Shown piece after piece: positions 1-12,326 of a DNA stretch of 64,000 bases. The stretch comes from Arabidopsis thaliana. Its lineage: Eukaryota; Streptophyta; Magnoliopsida; Brassicales; Brassicaceae. The stretch is from contig NC_003070.9 of the NCBI RefSeq assembly GCF_000001735.4, forward strand, positions 29,745,971 to 29,809,970. Direction: 5' to 3'. Position 1 is the stretch's first letter; each line of letters begins with the position of its first letter. The position numbers and the translations under genes are program-made. The notes under the pieces were generated by a model. The model had not been told where the DNA came from, did no database searches, and saw only the letters and a program-made list of their open reading frames with translations.

Positions 1-43
1 TTAACGACGCCTTCATTTCTCCGATTCGATTCAGAGCGACAAG

Positions 44-735
44 ATGAGAGCCAAGGTCAGTTTTTTATCTACAACTTTAGCTATGCTTCTGTAGGTTTTA
101 TCAAAAATGTTGTGTGTTGATCTTTAAGTATATTGGGAATTTTGTGAATTGCTGTTTATAGAATCAGTCGAGTGAGATTGAAACCTTGGTTTAGTGTAGC
201 ACGACCTGTAGGATATTGAAATTTATTGATTAGGATTGTGATTTCTACTCATGGTTTTGCTCTTGCCGAAAGAGAATGTTGGGATTTTCATCAAAAGTTC
301 GGTTATTGTTAAATTTGGGATTTGATATAAGAGCTCTGTTTTCTGGAAGATTTGGTATGAAATGAGATACTCTGGTTTGTAACAGTTGAGTTTTATATCT
401 CACAATGTTGGTCTCTCCTAATATTGATCATATCATTTTATGTGTGATTTGTACTTGATGGAAGAGAATGTTGGGATTTTAATCAAGTTTTGGGTTATTG
501 TTGAATTTACGATTTCAATTTCACTATCTTGATCTCTCCTACTATGTAAATTTTATGGTTGATCATTGCCTCTTTTTTTTTTTTTTTTGGGTGAGTAGAA
601 GCCAATTCTGATCCATACAATATGATCCTAGTTTGGGTTTAGTGAATGGTTTTTGTTTTTCTTTTGCAGTGGAAGAAGAAGCGTATGAGGAGGCTTAAGA
701 GGAAGAGACGAAAGATGAGACAGCGTTCTAAGTAA
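44..735 (+). CDS. RPL41: 60S ribosomal protein eL41 (25 aa, one intron)
   Basis: Two exons, 44-55 and 670-735, split by a 614-bp GT-AG intron (56-669), encode a 25-residue protein. It starts MRAKWKKKRMRR and is made almost only of Lys, Arg and Met. This is the complete, universally conserved ribosomal protein L41, the smallest cytosolic ribosomal protein, which sits at the subunit interface. The first exon carries just four codons (Met-Arg-Ala-Lys), so ordinary ORF finding misses the gene; the sequence match and clean splice sites decide it. The sequence begins only about 43 bases upstream of the ATG, so the promoter is outside the window. The 3' UTR probably runs to about 870-1000, towards the convergent PPR gene. 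Confidence 0.95.
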
Positions 736-1131
736 ATTTGCCTTTGAAGACAATGCGACTCTGTTTCTTGCTTCTCTCCCTTTCTCTCTTGCAAACATTG
801 TTCTTACTATAAGCTTCCTTTTATGTTTCAGACTTGTTTAAGATTTTAATCAAAAAGAAAGTTTCAGACTTTACTTCATCGTCTACACCTATTCGCTGCT
901 AGAATTTACACATTGTCTCCATTTGTTTCAATCGGATCTTTAAGATGTTAGGCACAATGTGTGTGTGTTACTTGATTCTTATTGATCTCTGATCTGTTGT
1001 TCTAAACCTGAAGATTACATGAATCATCGTCTCCATAAAAATGATACAAACAGTGAAAAAATACTGTATACTAAAAGTTTTATAGAAAAGAAAAAAGCCT
1101 CATGGTGTTCGTTATCTTCGCCTCCTACCCA
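736..1131. other. convergent 3' flank between RPL41 and the PPR gene
   Basis: About 400 bp holding the 3' UTR of RPL41 (+) and of the PPR gene (-). It has T-rich and A-rich stretches and no conserved coding signal. A 74-codon frame beginning at 1019 overlaps the PPR 3' end and reads antisense to it, so it is not taken as a gene. Confidence 0.7.
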
Positions 1132-2862
1132 TCAATCTAAATTGAACTGCATTACAATCCTATCTACTGCGTTCTGTCCTATAACCTTACGCAATCGTAG
1201 CTCATCAAGAACTTCTTTAGCCAGCTCCAATTCATCCTCATGAGCTATCCCTTCAACGAGTATCGCATATGTTGTCTCATTCGGCATTCTCTTCTTCTCA
1301 ACCATCATCTCAAACACCTCCATTGCCAAATCTGTCCTCCTTATCTTGCACAACCCTAGGATCATGGCGTTAAAGTTATCCACTGTAGGTTTACAATTCT
1401 CACTCTCTTCCATTATCGACAAAACCTCCATGGCTCCTGTAAACATCCCTTCCAGACACAGCCCTCTGATCAAAGCCGAGTAGGTGTGCGCATCGGGATC
1501 AAACCCGCACCTAGTCATCTCGTACAAGAGCTGGAACGCTGCAAAGGTGTTACCTTTCCTGCAGAGACTCGTGATTACGCTTTTGTAGAAATCATGCGTG
1601 CAGCATTTCTGCTTGTTGCTTAAGCTCTGTATTATGTAAAACGCTTCCTGCACCTTGCTGTTATGCTCGCATAACGAACCTATTGCATTGTACGTTCCTT
1701 CGTTTGGTTTACAACGCCGGTATATCATCTCGTCTAGACATTTCACAACAAGATCAACTTTTCCTTCCTTGCACAGACGGGCGATCACCGGATTATAGCT
1801 CGTGGCAGTGACTCTAAACTGATGATTTCCTTTGCTCATCTCCTTTAAAACCTGCAGTGCCTGCTCTGTTCTTCCATGAAAAGCTAACGAATTGATCAAT
1901 ATGTTATAGGTAACAACTGAAGGAGCTCGATCTCCACCGTCCATCTCAGCCAAGAGCGAATTCGCTTCCTCCCACCTCCCATCACAGCACAAACACCTCA
2001 ACAAAATGTTATAGCTCACAACATTTGCCTTAAACCCTTTTGCAGGTAATTCCCTAAACAGCGCCATGGCATCGTCTGTTCTCCCTTCTTTACAGAAACC
2101 AGTCAACAGCACATTATAGCTAACCAAATTGGGTTCACCGCCTTTCACAATGATCTCATCTAAGAGCTTCACAGCTTCGTCGGTTCCTCGTTCTTTATAA
2201 GCTGCTTCAAGCAAGAAAGAATAAGTGAAAGCATTTGGAGCTAAGCCTTTCTGCATCAACCTCTCAACAAACTGTAAGCTTTGATTTAAGCTACCAAGCA
2301 TACAAAGACCTCGAACCAAGGCATTGTAAGTAACGGTATTAGAAGGATAACCATGATCTTCCATTTTCTCAACAAGCTGCATCGCATAACCAACGTTACC
2401 TCTTTTACAAAGCTGATTAACCAAATACGTGTAAGCAGATGCATCGGGTATAATCCCGGAGCTAACCATAAGCTCAATCACACGAATGGCTTTCTTCAAT
2501 CTATTGGCTTTGCAGAGATCGTACAAGAGCTGAGTAGAATGAGCTACATTGGGTTTATGCCCTCCCGTGACTAAACTTTCTAGATGAGAGAAACTATCGC
2601 TCAAATTCGGCTCGTCGCTTCTCGGGTCATCAGAAAACGACCCGGAATCCAAATCGGGTTTCCAACTGGATCCAGTAATGGTAAAGGCGGAGTCTTTAGG
2701 GGATAATGTTATCTGGGTCGAAGCTAAAACCCTAGCAACACCTTTACTGACGGAGGAGAAATGAAGGAAACCAGAAGGGATGTGGGAAACAAAACCTACG
2801 GCTTTTCTCGGCGATGATTCCGGTGACGCCATGGATAAGACTGAGTTCAGTAGAGTCGACAT
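1132..2862 (-). CDS. P-class pentatricopeptide repeat (PPR) protein, 576 aa
   Basis: A single-exon gene encoding 576 residues. The first ~50 residues are rich in Ser, Lys and Arg and poor in acidic residues, consistent with an organellar (probably plastid) transit peptide. From about residue 105 onward roughly thirteen PPR motifs follow at a 35-residue period, each with a VTYN-like first helix and an LxxxGxxPN-like end. No E, E+ or DYW extension follows the last motif, so this is a P-class protein. These bind organellar RNA one base per repeat and act in stabilisation, splicing or translation; the target cannot be read from sequence alone. The absence of introns is typical of plant PPR genes. 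From memory this is At1g79080. Confidence 0.93.
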   Translation of the reverse strand: MSTLLNSVLSMASPESSPRKAVGFVSHIPSGFLHFSSVSKGVARVLASTQITLSPKDSAFTITGSSWKPDLDSGSFSDDPRSDEPNLSDSFSHLESLVTGGHKPNVAHSTQLLYDLCKANRLKKAIRVIELMVSSGIIPDASAYTYLVNQLCKRGNVGYAMQLVEKMEDHGYPSNTVTYNALVRGLCMLGSLNQSLQFVERLMQKGLAPNAFTYSFLLEAAYKERGTDEAVKLLDEIIVKGGEPNLVSYNVLLTGFCKEGRTDDAMALFRELPAKGFKANVVSYNILLRCLCCDGRWEEANSLLAEMDGGDRAPSVVTYNILINSLAFHGRTEQALQVLKEMSKGNHQFRVTATSYNPVIARLCKEGKVDLVVKCLDEMIYRRCKPNEGTYNAIGSLCEHNSKVQEAFYIIQSLSNKQKCCTHDFYKSVITSLCRKGNTFAAFQLLYEMTRCGFDPDAHTYSALIRGLCLEGMFTGAMEVLSIMEESENCKPTVDNFNAMILGLCKIRRTDLAMEVFEMMVEKKRMPNETTYAILVEGIAHEDELELAKEVLDELRLRKVIGQNAVDRIVMQFNLD

Positions 2863-3580
2863 GGCTTAAAATCGGACAGCAATCAGAAAAAGGAAGGAGA
2901 TGAAATGAAAGTTTTGGGTTTTACGAACAACCCAGAAAAGAAAAGGATCATTATGTACTTTCCCACTCTCTGATCCTAAATCAAATTCAATCTAATTATT
3001 TTTCATTCTTGTGTTCTTCTTTAGATCCGAAAGGTTTGGTTCCTTTTTTCCTCCGCCTCTGTTATCAACGCGTCCAAACATGCGCGTGTACACCACTCTT
3101 TTAGCCGAAACGTGAATGCTCGAGCTTGTGAGAGAAGATGGTACGAAGAACAAATTGAGTAATCATTACCAAAGCATAACTCAGAATGTTTATTGGTAAA
3201 ACAGAGTAAGAAAAAAAAAGGAAAGAGAATTTATCAAAAACATAAACAAGGTTTCAAAAACAAATATCGAAACGACAATGAGATCAACTAAACAAAAGAC
3301 AGAAATACAAATGCCTGAAACCTCTTCATAAGTTCTGCAAAACCTAAAGACTTTTTTCTCTGTACAGAGACCAAACTTCTTCTCCACTGCTTTTACCTAT
3401 AAGACACAAAACCAGTATTGTCCATTTGAAGGAAGAATCCTAACTCTCTGATGCAAATAGAAATAGTTTGAATCGATTCTCTCTACCTTTCTTCCCGCGG
3501 TATCTGCGTGATCTTTATGCCTTCATATACAGACTTCACCATACAGTTTCTTTGATTTTACTGTTTCAATCTTCATCCTA
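2863..3580. other. spacer between the PPR promoter and the PAT1 3' UTR
   Basis: About 700 bp. The part near 2863-3150 is the PPR promoter and leader (minus strand). From about 3180 the DNA probably belongs to the 3' UTR of PAT1, which is also on the minus strand. No open frame here has recognisable content. Confidence 0.6.
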
Positions 3581-6500
3581 TCAACTTAATACTGGCTCGG
3601 TTTTCTGGCTTCCGAGCATAGATCGTTTCAAAAACTCCATCAGTATCCTCTTTTGCTGCTCATCAATGTGTGGGAAACTTGAACGTAGAAGCTCTATTGG
3701 CATTTCGCGGACAATGGCTTTTGCAGCTTCTTCAGATATCTCAGTGGCAAAATGCGGTGGCAATTGCAAACTCTGCATGATGCTATCGTATTTGCTGATG
3801 CAGTACCTCATCAACATATTAAAGAACTCATTAAAGGAAGCGCGCCATAGAGCTATCCCTGCGTTGTTGAAATTATTAGCCCGGATAAGCTCGGAAGCTC
3901 TGTCGAGTATTGATTTCAATACTGTGGAAGCTCCGTCTCCAACAGGACTGCCTAAGGGGCGGAGCGGTGCCTGCTCAGAAGAACAAGACACCGCTGCTAG
4001 ACACGTGCTTACCGGTCCTAACTCCATGTTTTGAATGCACAAGTTGATAACTGTTGCAAGCTTATTTGTGGTTTTGATGATATCGGGGTCAGATGAAAGG
4101 ACTCCGAACAATGACCTTAAATGACGGAAAATGGCCATGCAAACTATCCGCATTAGGTCGCTGCCAGGGAAAATTAGCTGAAGATACCTTATAAGTAGCT
4201 TTCGACCCTTTGGAAGAGAGATAACCCTTAGAAAGAGAAAATCATCAAGAGACTGGCTTTGCCCATTCTTGGCGAGGGGATCACCGAGCTGAAGTGAAAC
4301 CGCAAGGCTCTGCAACAATGCTTGTCGTCTTTGTTTCAACTGGTGTCCTCCGTCCTGGAGTTGGTTAAACTCCAAGAAACGATCTATATCATCAACTTCA
4401 AGGAGGAGACAAAGACCATCCTCAATGTACACTCTAGCTGCAAGCATCGGCTCTTGATCAAGGGGCTTATCCGTAGGTTTATGCTCTGCATTACCAAATT
4501 TAGCTGAATTTGGAGGGTCCACTTCAAGCAGAGGACGAGGCCTGCGGATTGAAGAGAAAGGAACCCTACCAAGAGCCTCAACCTGAAGAAAAGCATGGGG
4601 CTCGTTGTTCGACCGTGCACGCTGTTGAAGGTCCCTCAAATGATTTGGACAGAAATGATGCTTCAGTTTTGCACCTGCAGATTTCTTAGCAAGACAGGCT
4701 TGGTGATAGTAATCATCAACATAAGGATCATTGCTGTGTGTAGCAACAAGCTGCATTCTCAGTATATTCTCTATCTCACCAGCTGACATATATTTAGACC
4801 GGAATGGATATCTTCTCTGAACGCCAGCATCAAAGCCTTGTTGGGGAAAACGCACATTCTGTCTGTTCCCATGACCTGATCCTGGTCTTACTTCCCTCAG
4901 ATCACCAAACCCAAGCATTCCATCATAATTTCCAGAGGATGATGATCGAGAAAGATGGGAATTAAATAACTGAGGCTGCATTCCTGGCATATGCCCGAGA
5001 GGAGGCTGCATCGGATGTGGTAACCTATTCTGAGAGCCCTGCATCTGTGGAGGCATCAAACCGTTTTGATGAGGAGGCTGTTGTAGCATCGCATTATTCA
5101 TGATCCCGGAACTATCCCCAGGATGCATATTTTGACGATTCATCCATTGAGCTGGAGGGAGATTATTCAGAGGAAGAGCAGGACGAAACTGAGGCCTGTT
5201 TCCAGTATGCTGCGGTGATCCATGATGCATGCTAGGCAACTGAGGCTGCAAATTTGGAAAAGGAGAAAAGTTTGGCGATCCCATTTGAGGCCCACCAGAT
5301 TGATATGGTATATTAGGGTGTCCTAAACGCTGATCTGGTGATATGCTGCCTGGAGGAGGGTATGAAACAAAAGATGACTTCGGGACAAGAATTGGTTCGC
5401 TGGAAAACTGTTGTTGATTATGGTCTTGATGCAGTTGACGTTGTGGTTCTGGATACAATTTTGTTCTGTCAGGGATTCTCTGCTCAACACGGTCCAGAGA
5501 TGAAAATGGCTGTGCTGACCACACCTTGTCATCTTTAATGGCATCAGAGTCCAGTATTTGCCGGCCGTACCAATTTGGTAACTCTTCCCCATGGGTCCAC
5601 TCAGCAGCTAAAGAATCTGAGAGAAACCATTGAAATGTTAAACCACAAACTAAAGCTTTGCTTGCAAGATAGATGAAAAACCATGGGAATGTATAAGAAA
5701 CCAGGGCAGATCGTTGAAACATATGGATAAGGAGAATGGAGTTAAAACAGCTCACTCTAAATCATAACGTTAAAAGTAAACTGACAGACACAGATTTGAC
5801 ATACATAAATACACAGAAGTAAGTAAAGCTATGATGCGAAGTTTTACAGACAGTACATGAAATATTAAATCAATGCAATACACAGAAATAAATTGATCAA
5901 GTATTCTTTCACAAGGATTTGATGACAACATTAGGGCAAATAGGAACTCACTCTGACTTGATCGCCTATCAGTGATTGGCCCCGTATTACTATACACATC
6001 AGGTTCCCTATTCAACTGTAAAAGCAAAGATAAAAATCCTCAGTCACAAGCTTCTTCAAAGCAATCTTACCATTTTGAAAATATAATGAGAAAGAAAACA
6101 GAAGTATAGGATGCAAGTGTGATCACTTCTAACGCGTATTAAAGCTAGCTAACCTTTGAAAAAGTACTAGCAAGATCATCAACGTCAGACAGAAGTCTAG
6201 AATCTCCAACCTGCAAATATTGGGGAGGGATTGTCAGTCACTCCAGTATATGAACCTAAGATATAAAACCGAAGAAAAAGCTTCATCCCTTCCAAAAATA
6301 AAGCTGATCTGGTTCCCTACAAAGATGGTAGCTAAGAGAAATAAGGTGAGAATAACCTCTTCCTTATCAAATGAAAAGTCTTCTGCTATTCCAGTGAAAG
6401 ACAAAATCTCATCTTCTTCTTCCAATCCACCCAGCTCAACCTCCTCGACAACATCGTTCCCAAAAAAGGCATATTGAGATGCATCAAACATTGTGTTACC

Positions 6501-6975
6501 TGCACAAAAGAAACCTTCAGTTAGACAAGCCCAAACAAGAGATGAAACTATAAGACTCTGATGCAAGTTTGATCTAAACCTGAAACATTCTTCCGGAAAT
6601 TGCTCAATCGGAGAGAATCTCAACAGGCATAATATGGTTTCTCATTTCACGATTTAAATTAGCAACTAAGTCTTCCCTAATCTTCTTCGTGGGAGTACAA
6701 GACAATGAAAGTAAATAAAATCTAACGAAGACCAAGGTCTAACGAATCAACTAAGAGGCAATTCAAGTTTTATATACTCCTAAACAGTTGAAGAACAAGA
6801 ACCAACTAGATCCAGATTCAATCTAACAGAGAACAAGACGCCGAATTCAAAAGAGCAGAAACAAAACAAATCCGAGAAAAAAGAAGAACAAACCTGTAGA
6901 ATTATCTCCAAATTTCTTAAGATCCTGAGTTACGGGAGCTTGATTTAAACTACTCCCGATTCCAAAAGCGTCCAT
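3581..6975 (-). CDS. PAT1: PAT1-family mRNA decapping activator (790 aa, five exons)
   Basis: Exons on the minus strand are 6975-6894, 6499-6357, 6210-6154, 6015-5952 and 5607-3581; joined they give 790 residues in one frame. Residues ~30-75 form an acidic segment around FGNDVVEEVELGG that matches the DEAD-box helicase (Dhh1/DDX6)-binding part of Pat1. A long Pro/Gln/Asn/Met-rich disordered region follows (about 130-330). The last ~250 residues are the helical Pat-C superhelix. Pat1 proteins act in cytoplasmic P-bodies, where they bridge deadenylated mRNA, the LSM1-7 ring and the decapping enzyme. In Arabidopsis PAT1 is a reported MPK4 substrate and is guarded by the immune receptor SUMM2 (literature, not visible here). 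Locus by memory At1g79090. Confidence 0.94.
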
Positions 6976-7676
6976 AACCGCTACCGTCTCCAAATCCGAA
7001 TTAGTCTACAAACCCTAATTGACTGCTTTGAAAACTGGAAAAATCGAGGAGAATCAGATTGTAGAAGGAGACAATTCTCGGAGAAAATTGGATCCCTAAG
7101 CGGATACGCTACCTTAATATGAAAATCCGAAGTCCCAAAACGGTTTGATGAAAGGATTGAGAATCGAATCGAATCAGAGTAACGAGCTTCCTACTGAGAA
7201 ACAATACATATCGCCCTTTCGTGACGAAAGCAGAGAAACAGAGAAGGAGAAGAAGAAGATGAAAAAGCAACAGCGAACCCTAGAGAGAAGATATAGCGAC
7301 GAGGCCTTATTTTTTTAATTTTTATGATTGATGATGCAGAGATCATTGCTTTTCCAAATTATCTAAAAACTATTATTAAAACAAAAAAAACTGATAAATC
7401 TCCAAAAATAAAAAAAATCATGTAATAAAAATATTAAGAGAAAAGTTGAATAAACTATGCATATCCAACTAATAATCTGAAAATTAAGACTATTTTTGTC
7501 AAACTATAATTTGCTTTAGTAAGTTTAATTATTTATTTGTCGTTCATTATAGTTAACTTACCCAACCCATGACTTGTCACGTGCGGACTCGTGTGTGTTT
7601 GTGTGTAAATCGACAGGTAGCCGTTAGGGTTGGGTCTGGGGTTAACCTTACAAGCGCGCTAGAATCTGAATCTGGC
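6976..7676. other. divergent spacer, PAT1 promoter and SR45-relic promoter
   Basis: The PAT1 5' UTR and promoter occupy about 6976-7310, including an AAACCCTAA telobox-like stretch near 7012 and an AACCCTAGA at about 7275. The rest (7310-7560) is AT-rich. The SR45-like relic begins near 7570. No separate gene is seen. Confidence 0.6.
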
Positions 7677-9749
7677 CATGGCGAAGATTCGAGTCTTTCG
7701 TGGTCTATTTCCCGCTCACGCTCCCGCTCCAGTTCAAGATCATCGTCGTCTTCTTCTTATTCTTCTCCAATTTGATTAATTAGAGATTGGATTTGGTAAT
7801 TTGGTTATCTTATACGAAGTGGACTCATTACAATTACACATTTAAATTGTCAAATCAATGCTCGAATGTTGTTATATCGCTTAAATCCAATTTCAGTGAT
7901 GTTCCTTTTTTCCTTATGTGCAGGCGATTTTGGTGAAATCATTCATGTTCAACTTGCGATAGATCGAGCTGTAAGTTTCTTATCAATTGCTCTTGGCTGG
8001 TTTGCAGATTTGTTTCCTAAGTACTTTACTCATAATTTCGATTGACATTAACAGGCTAATCTTTCAAGAGGAGATGCATATGTTGAATTCAAGGCAAAAA
8101 TAGCTGATGCTGAGAAACCACAGCTGTACATGGATGGTGTATGTTTCAAGTGATCCAAAGGGAGATGCTTTAAAATCTGATAATGTTGGTACTGACATTG
8201 AGAAATATGATAATCACCTCTGCCTATGAGTGGTGGATCACCCATACGCAGGCCAGTGTCCTCTTCTAGCGGCCGTTCTCCTCCAAAACGGTTTCAGTTT
8301 CCTCGTCTGAGGTTCAATACCATTTCAGTTCACTGTCTCACCTTTTATCTGTCAGCTGGAGGGTTACCCTCGAAGGATCCGTGGCAGTCCTGCTCTAAGA
8401 CGTTCTCCTCTTAGGTGACGATAAATTTGTGTTTAAAGAGCTGCATTGTAGTAATTAGAGGATGAGATCAATTTATTTATAGTGTATGCAACTCAATGCA
8501 TTAGTGTTTCAATTTTATAGATGTTCTGCCTACATTGTATTAGTTTTCATTTGATGGATTATTTCTTGAATGCACACATGCAGGTCCCTTCCAAGAAGAA
8601 GGTATCCAATCCGCAGACCGCAGACGTGGCCGATAACCAATTTGTAGGCAATAGCATGCTCGTTCGCGTTCAAGGTCGATATCACCCCGCAGGTAATGGT
8701 TAAACCTTTGTATATTTGTCAGTGTTAGATTTGATTATCTGTTGTGATTGCACAGCTACTACGGTACATATTAGACTCCTAGTTCATAAGTATGATCCAA
8801 GATCCTGCTTTGTGTTATTTTGATTTAGAAACGTATGGTCTACCAGCTCCAATAAACTTTAGTCAACTATGACTTAATGGCCTTTGGTATCGAATTGCCA
8901 AGATCTAGTATGTAAATTCTGCTATTGTAGCTCCTTACCGAGTAGTGTTTGTCCATTGTAATCATACTCAGTTATAGTTAAAACTTAAAACTGTAATCTC
9001 CTCTTTGGTTCTGAACAGGGGAAGATGTTTAACTGGCAGCGTAGAAGGTCATCTTCCTACTCTAGTTCCCCAAGGCCCCATAAGTTATGGCTTGTTGCAG
9101 ACCCCTTTTCAGCTAAAGAAATAAAGAGATGCCCTTGTTGTGTTATGTGTTGACGTTCTAGCTAGTGTCAACTAATAGGCTCCTAGGAAGATATCAAGGA
9201 GCCACAGTTCAAACCAGTAAGACTGTTCTACAATCACTATACTTCTCATAGTGTTTTATGGTCAAGCTATTTTACTGTGTGAACACATGGGGATCTAAAA
9301 AGAAGGTCCCGGTTTAGTAAAGTGTAGGAACATTGAGTTTAACCCCTTCATCTGCTATGCTTCTTTGTTGAAACTTAAAAGCATTCAGTGAAACTTTCAC
9401 ATTAGGCCTTGTCTTTTGACTAGATATCTTTTTGCAATTGGTGTTTTCCAGTCTGATATCACAACTTTTATCAGTGCCTAATATAGAAACGCATTTTAAA
9501 ATCGTGTTGTCATTGTTATCTTGGATCTACTAGTTCATAAGTTTGCGATCAAACGCAAGATACAATAACGTGGATGATCATTCCACCAAACTAGAAAATT
9601 TCCTATCAATGTTTTGCTTTCAAATCTGATTAAAGAGCGAAAAGAATCACCTTGTGGGATTTTGCTACGCGTAGGCCTTTGAGAGGAATGAAAAGGAGCA
9701 GCAGCAACAGTAGCAGCAGTAGCAACTACCGCCACCTCGCAAGACCTGA
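7569..9749 (+). pseudogene. decayed SR45-like serine/arginine-rich splicing factor
   Basis: Pieces of the SR45 protein appear in order across 2.2 kb, in shifting frames. An N-terminal RS stretch (SISRSRSRSSSRSSSSSS) lies at 7707-7772. The end of the RRM is split over two exons at ~7923-7970 and ~8055-8140, reading GDFGEIIHVQLAIDRA then YVEFKAK and QLYMDG. Later come a SPIRRP repeat (~8237), YPRRIRGSP in another frame (~8362), RSRSRSISPRR after an in-frame stop (~8660-8692), RRSSSYSSSPRP (~9040-9080), PRKISRS (~9181) and a terminal RPLRG...KRSSSNSSSSS, then PPPRKT and stop at 9741-9749 after a frameshift. The start of the RRM is missing. Splice-site positions echo the parent gene. SR45 joins exon junctions and regulates splicing; this copy cannot make that protein, though part may still be transcribed (annotated by memory as At1g79100). 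Confidence 0.88.
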
Positions 9750-9989
9750 TAAAGAAAGTGTGAAGTGACCATATGAGACTCATGCTCGCATTTACTCTGC
9801 TTAGATCGTACGAATGTGACTGATCGGTCTAGTCAAAGGTAGGGACTTGAAGTAGGGCTCCTGTAGTGATGGATATGTGTAAGTTACTTTTAAGAACAAC
9901 ACAATAACCTGCTGTCTAATCTATACTTTTGATTCAAACTGATTAACCAATTCTTGATTTGGTGGTGAAAGTGAATCAGTGATCTGACA

Positions 9990-10025
9990 ACGACAACAAC
10001 AACAACCACCACCACCACCACCACC
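9990..10025. repeat. CAA/CCA trinucleotide microsatellite
   Basis: Five or so CAA units run straight into about six CCA (ACC) units. It lies in intergenic DNA and explains the run of valines in the antisense frame here. Confidence 0.85.
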
Positions 10026-12326
10026 TTTGTCTTTTGTCTGTTTGCTTGGAGTAAATGTGGTTCATGATCTGATGGTAACAAGTCAGTACATATAACTCTC
10101 CTCGTATTCATATATACATTTATAATTATAATAAAAATATATATATTTCGTATTTTGTCTGAACGAATTAAAAGTGGAGGTGGGATCATTATTCATTTTA
10201 GCAGAAGATGAGATTGTGAAAGCAGTAGTGGGAATCATGCAATCTACACATTGGTTCTTTTTTTTTTTCTTTTTTTTTTTCAAATTATAAAAATAGTGAA
10301 GGGACCACAGACTGTCCATAAGCACAACCACACATGACACCAAGTTAAAGTCTTTTGCAGAACCTCTTCTCTTGTCTCCTAATGGGGCAACGATTTTTAA
10401 AGTATATAAAATAAATAAAATCTTGGAAGTTTTTGTTATAATGAAAGTTAAGTTTCGATGATACGGCTAAGTAAGGTATTTTTTGAAGAGCAAGAAAGAG
10501 TGATGGCCCAACACATCTTTAATTCAATCGGGACCTCTCAAACCTAACTCCTTTTATCTTATTCTTATGCATCTACCTATCTTCCCTAGATAGTTTCCAA
10601 TATAAATCACACCTAACTATTGTCATTTATATCCGATAATTGAGATCCCATTTATGATTTGAGTAACTCGATGGGAACTTCTTCAAGTTTGAAAACGATA
10701 TTACATGAATACATCCAATGTAAAAGTTGTCACGAAATGTTCCAAAGTCATAATGAATGTATGGACTGAGTAATTTTACGGTCTCGGATTTTGAAAGAAG
10801 AGTTCATCAATGTACATGTTTTTAGATCACAACTCTTAATTACTTTCGATATTAGTTAGTTATTTTTTTTACCTTCCGATTAAGATGTTAGATCCAAAGA
10901 TGTATCCGTTAGGTCACGAGCTTCTCATGTATGGACCAAAGTACATGTGATATGTATGCACTAGTAAGCCCCAACAATTAATGAAACACATGTCTTTAAT
11001 GGGACGCTTTACACATCCAGTGAAGCCTCTTTTGAATTGTTGTAAGATCTAGGTGTGTGATATGATGTTGGAACAAAAGCATAATTAAAGTCACTATTAT
11101 CAAAAACTTTGATACACGAATAATTATGTATATGAACCGAAAGATAAATCAATATATAGTTCAAAATGCATGAAACCTTTTCTTTACAACAAATTAAATT
11201 ATAGTGGTTCCTTTAAGGAAAGATGAAGTTTCTAGGTAAGGCACCCTTTAAGATTCTTACAATGGTTGTAGTAGTTTCTTCTTTTCTTTTGAAATGTTGA
11301 TATCACATGAATAACACCAACACCAACTTTAAGTTGAATCAAATAAGAAGAGAAGAAAAAGAAAGAAAGTGAGAACCAAAGTTATTCAAAGAGAAAAGAA
11401 AAGGATACCATACAACAAAGTCAAGGTGCAATGTCACTTGCTCTTCAATCAAAGACGAAACCACAATTCAAGATTTCATTTTTTTTTTAATGGTAAGACA
11501 AAGACATCATATATTTTTAATAGTACATATGATCAAATGTAACAGGCACCTATTACTTAATGTCTCGTTAATGTGTTGAAATAAACCTCCTTAATGTTGG
11601 TCGTCTCGTATAATATATAACAAATTCGAATGGAGATCAATATTGAAATTTGAAAGAAACCAAACACGTATTTAAGTTGTGCATCATGGCCACTCTTTTA
11701 CTTTACAAAGTCTACTTTTTTTTTAATTGGACTTTGTAACACAAATTAAGATGGTGGAAACTTAAAAGCTTTTAGAGGACAAAGGCATAATGTTTTCACT
11801 TTTTATTGTGTAGGAAAGAAAATATAACAAAGCACCAAAAATATGTAAAGAAGAAGGAAAAAAATAGAGTAAAAGAGACATAAATTAAAGTAGGAATTAA
11901 TTCTTGTGTGTTACTTTCTATCTTATATCATCTTCAATAAGAACATGTCTCCATCTTTCTTTCTTCACCTCTTGGTTCTCTTAATTTTATACATCTCAGG
12001 ATGGATACTTCAACTTTTAGTTTATTTTGTTTAGATTCAATTCGAGGATAATGGAGCCAATCCAATTTATCCAGTTTATAAGAACAAAACTTTATCTTTA
12101 TCTTTTATTTTCCATAGTATTGTTCTTTATTTATTTATGAAAATTGAGTATAATTTGAAAAACAATTGAATTTTATCAGGAAATAATAAAATTATCAACA
12201 TTGTTTATTTACTGAAATAAATGGTTTCTACTAAATTTGTTAGAAATAGTTTATCTTTTTTTGGTTATTAGAAGAAAAAAAAAAGGTCCAAGAAAGGGTC
12301 AAACAGAAGTAGCCAGGATGTTTCAC

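Noticed and set aside
9535-9783. 82-codon antisense frame with Ala/Val/Thr runs
   Set aside because: It is the reverse strand of the Ser/Asn-rich C-terminal end of the SR45 relic; the AGC repeats create the open frame.
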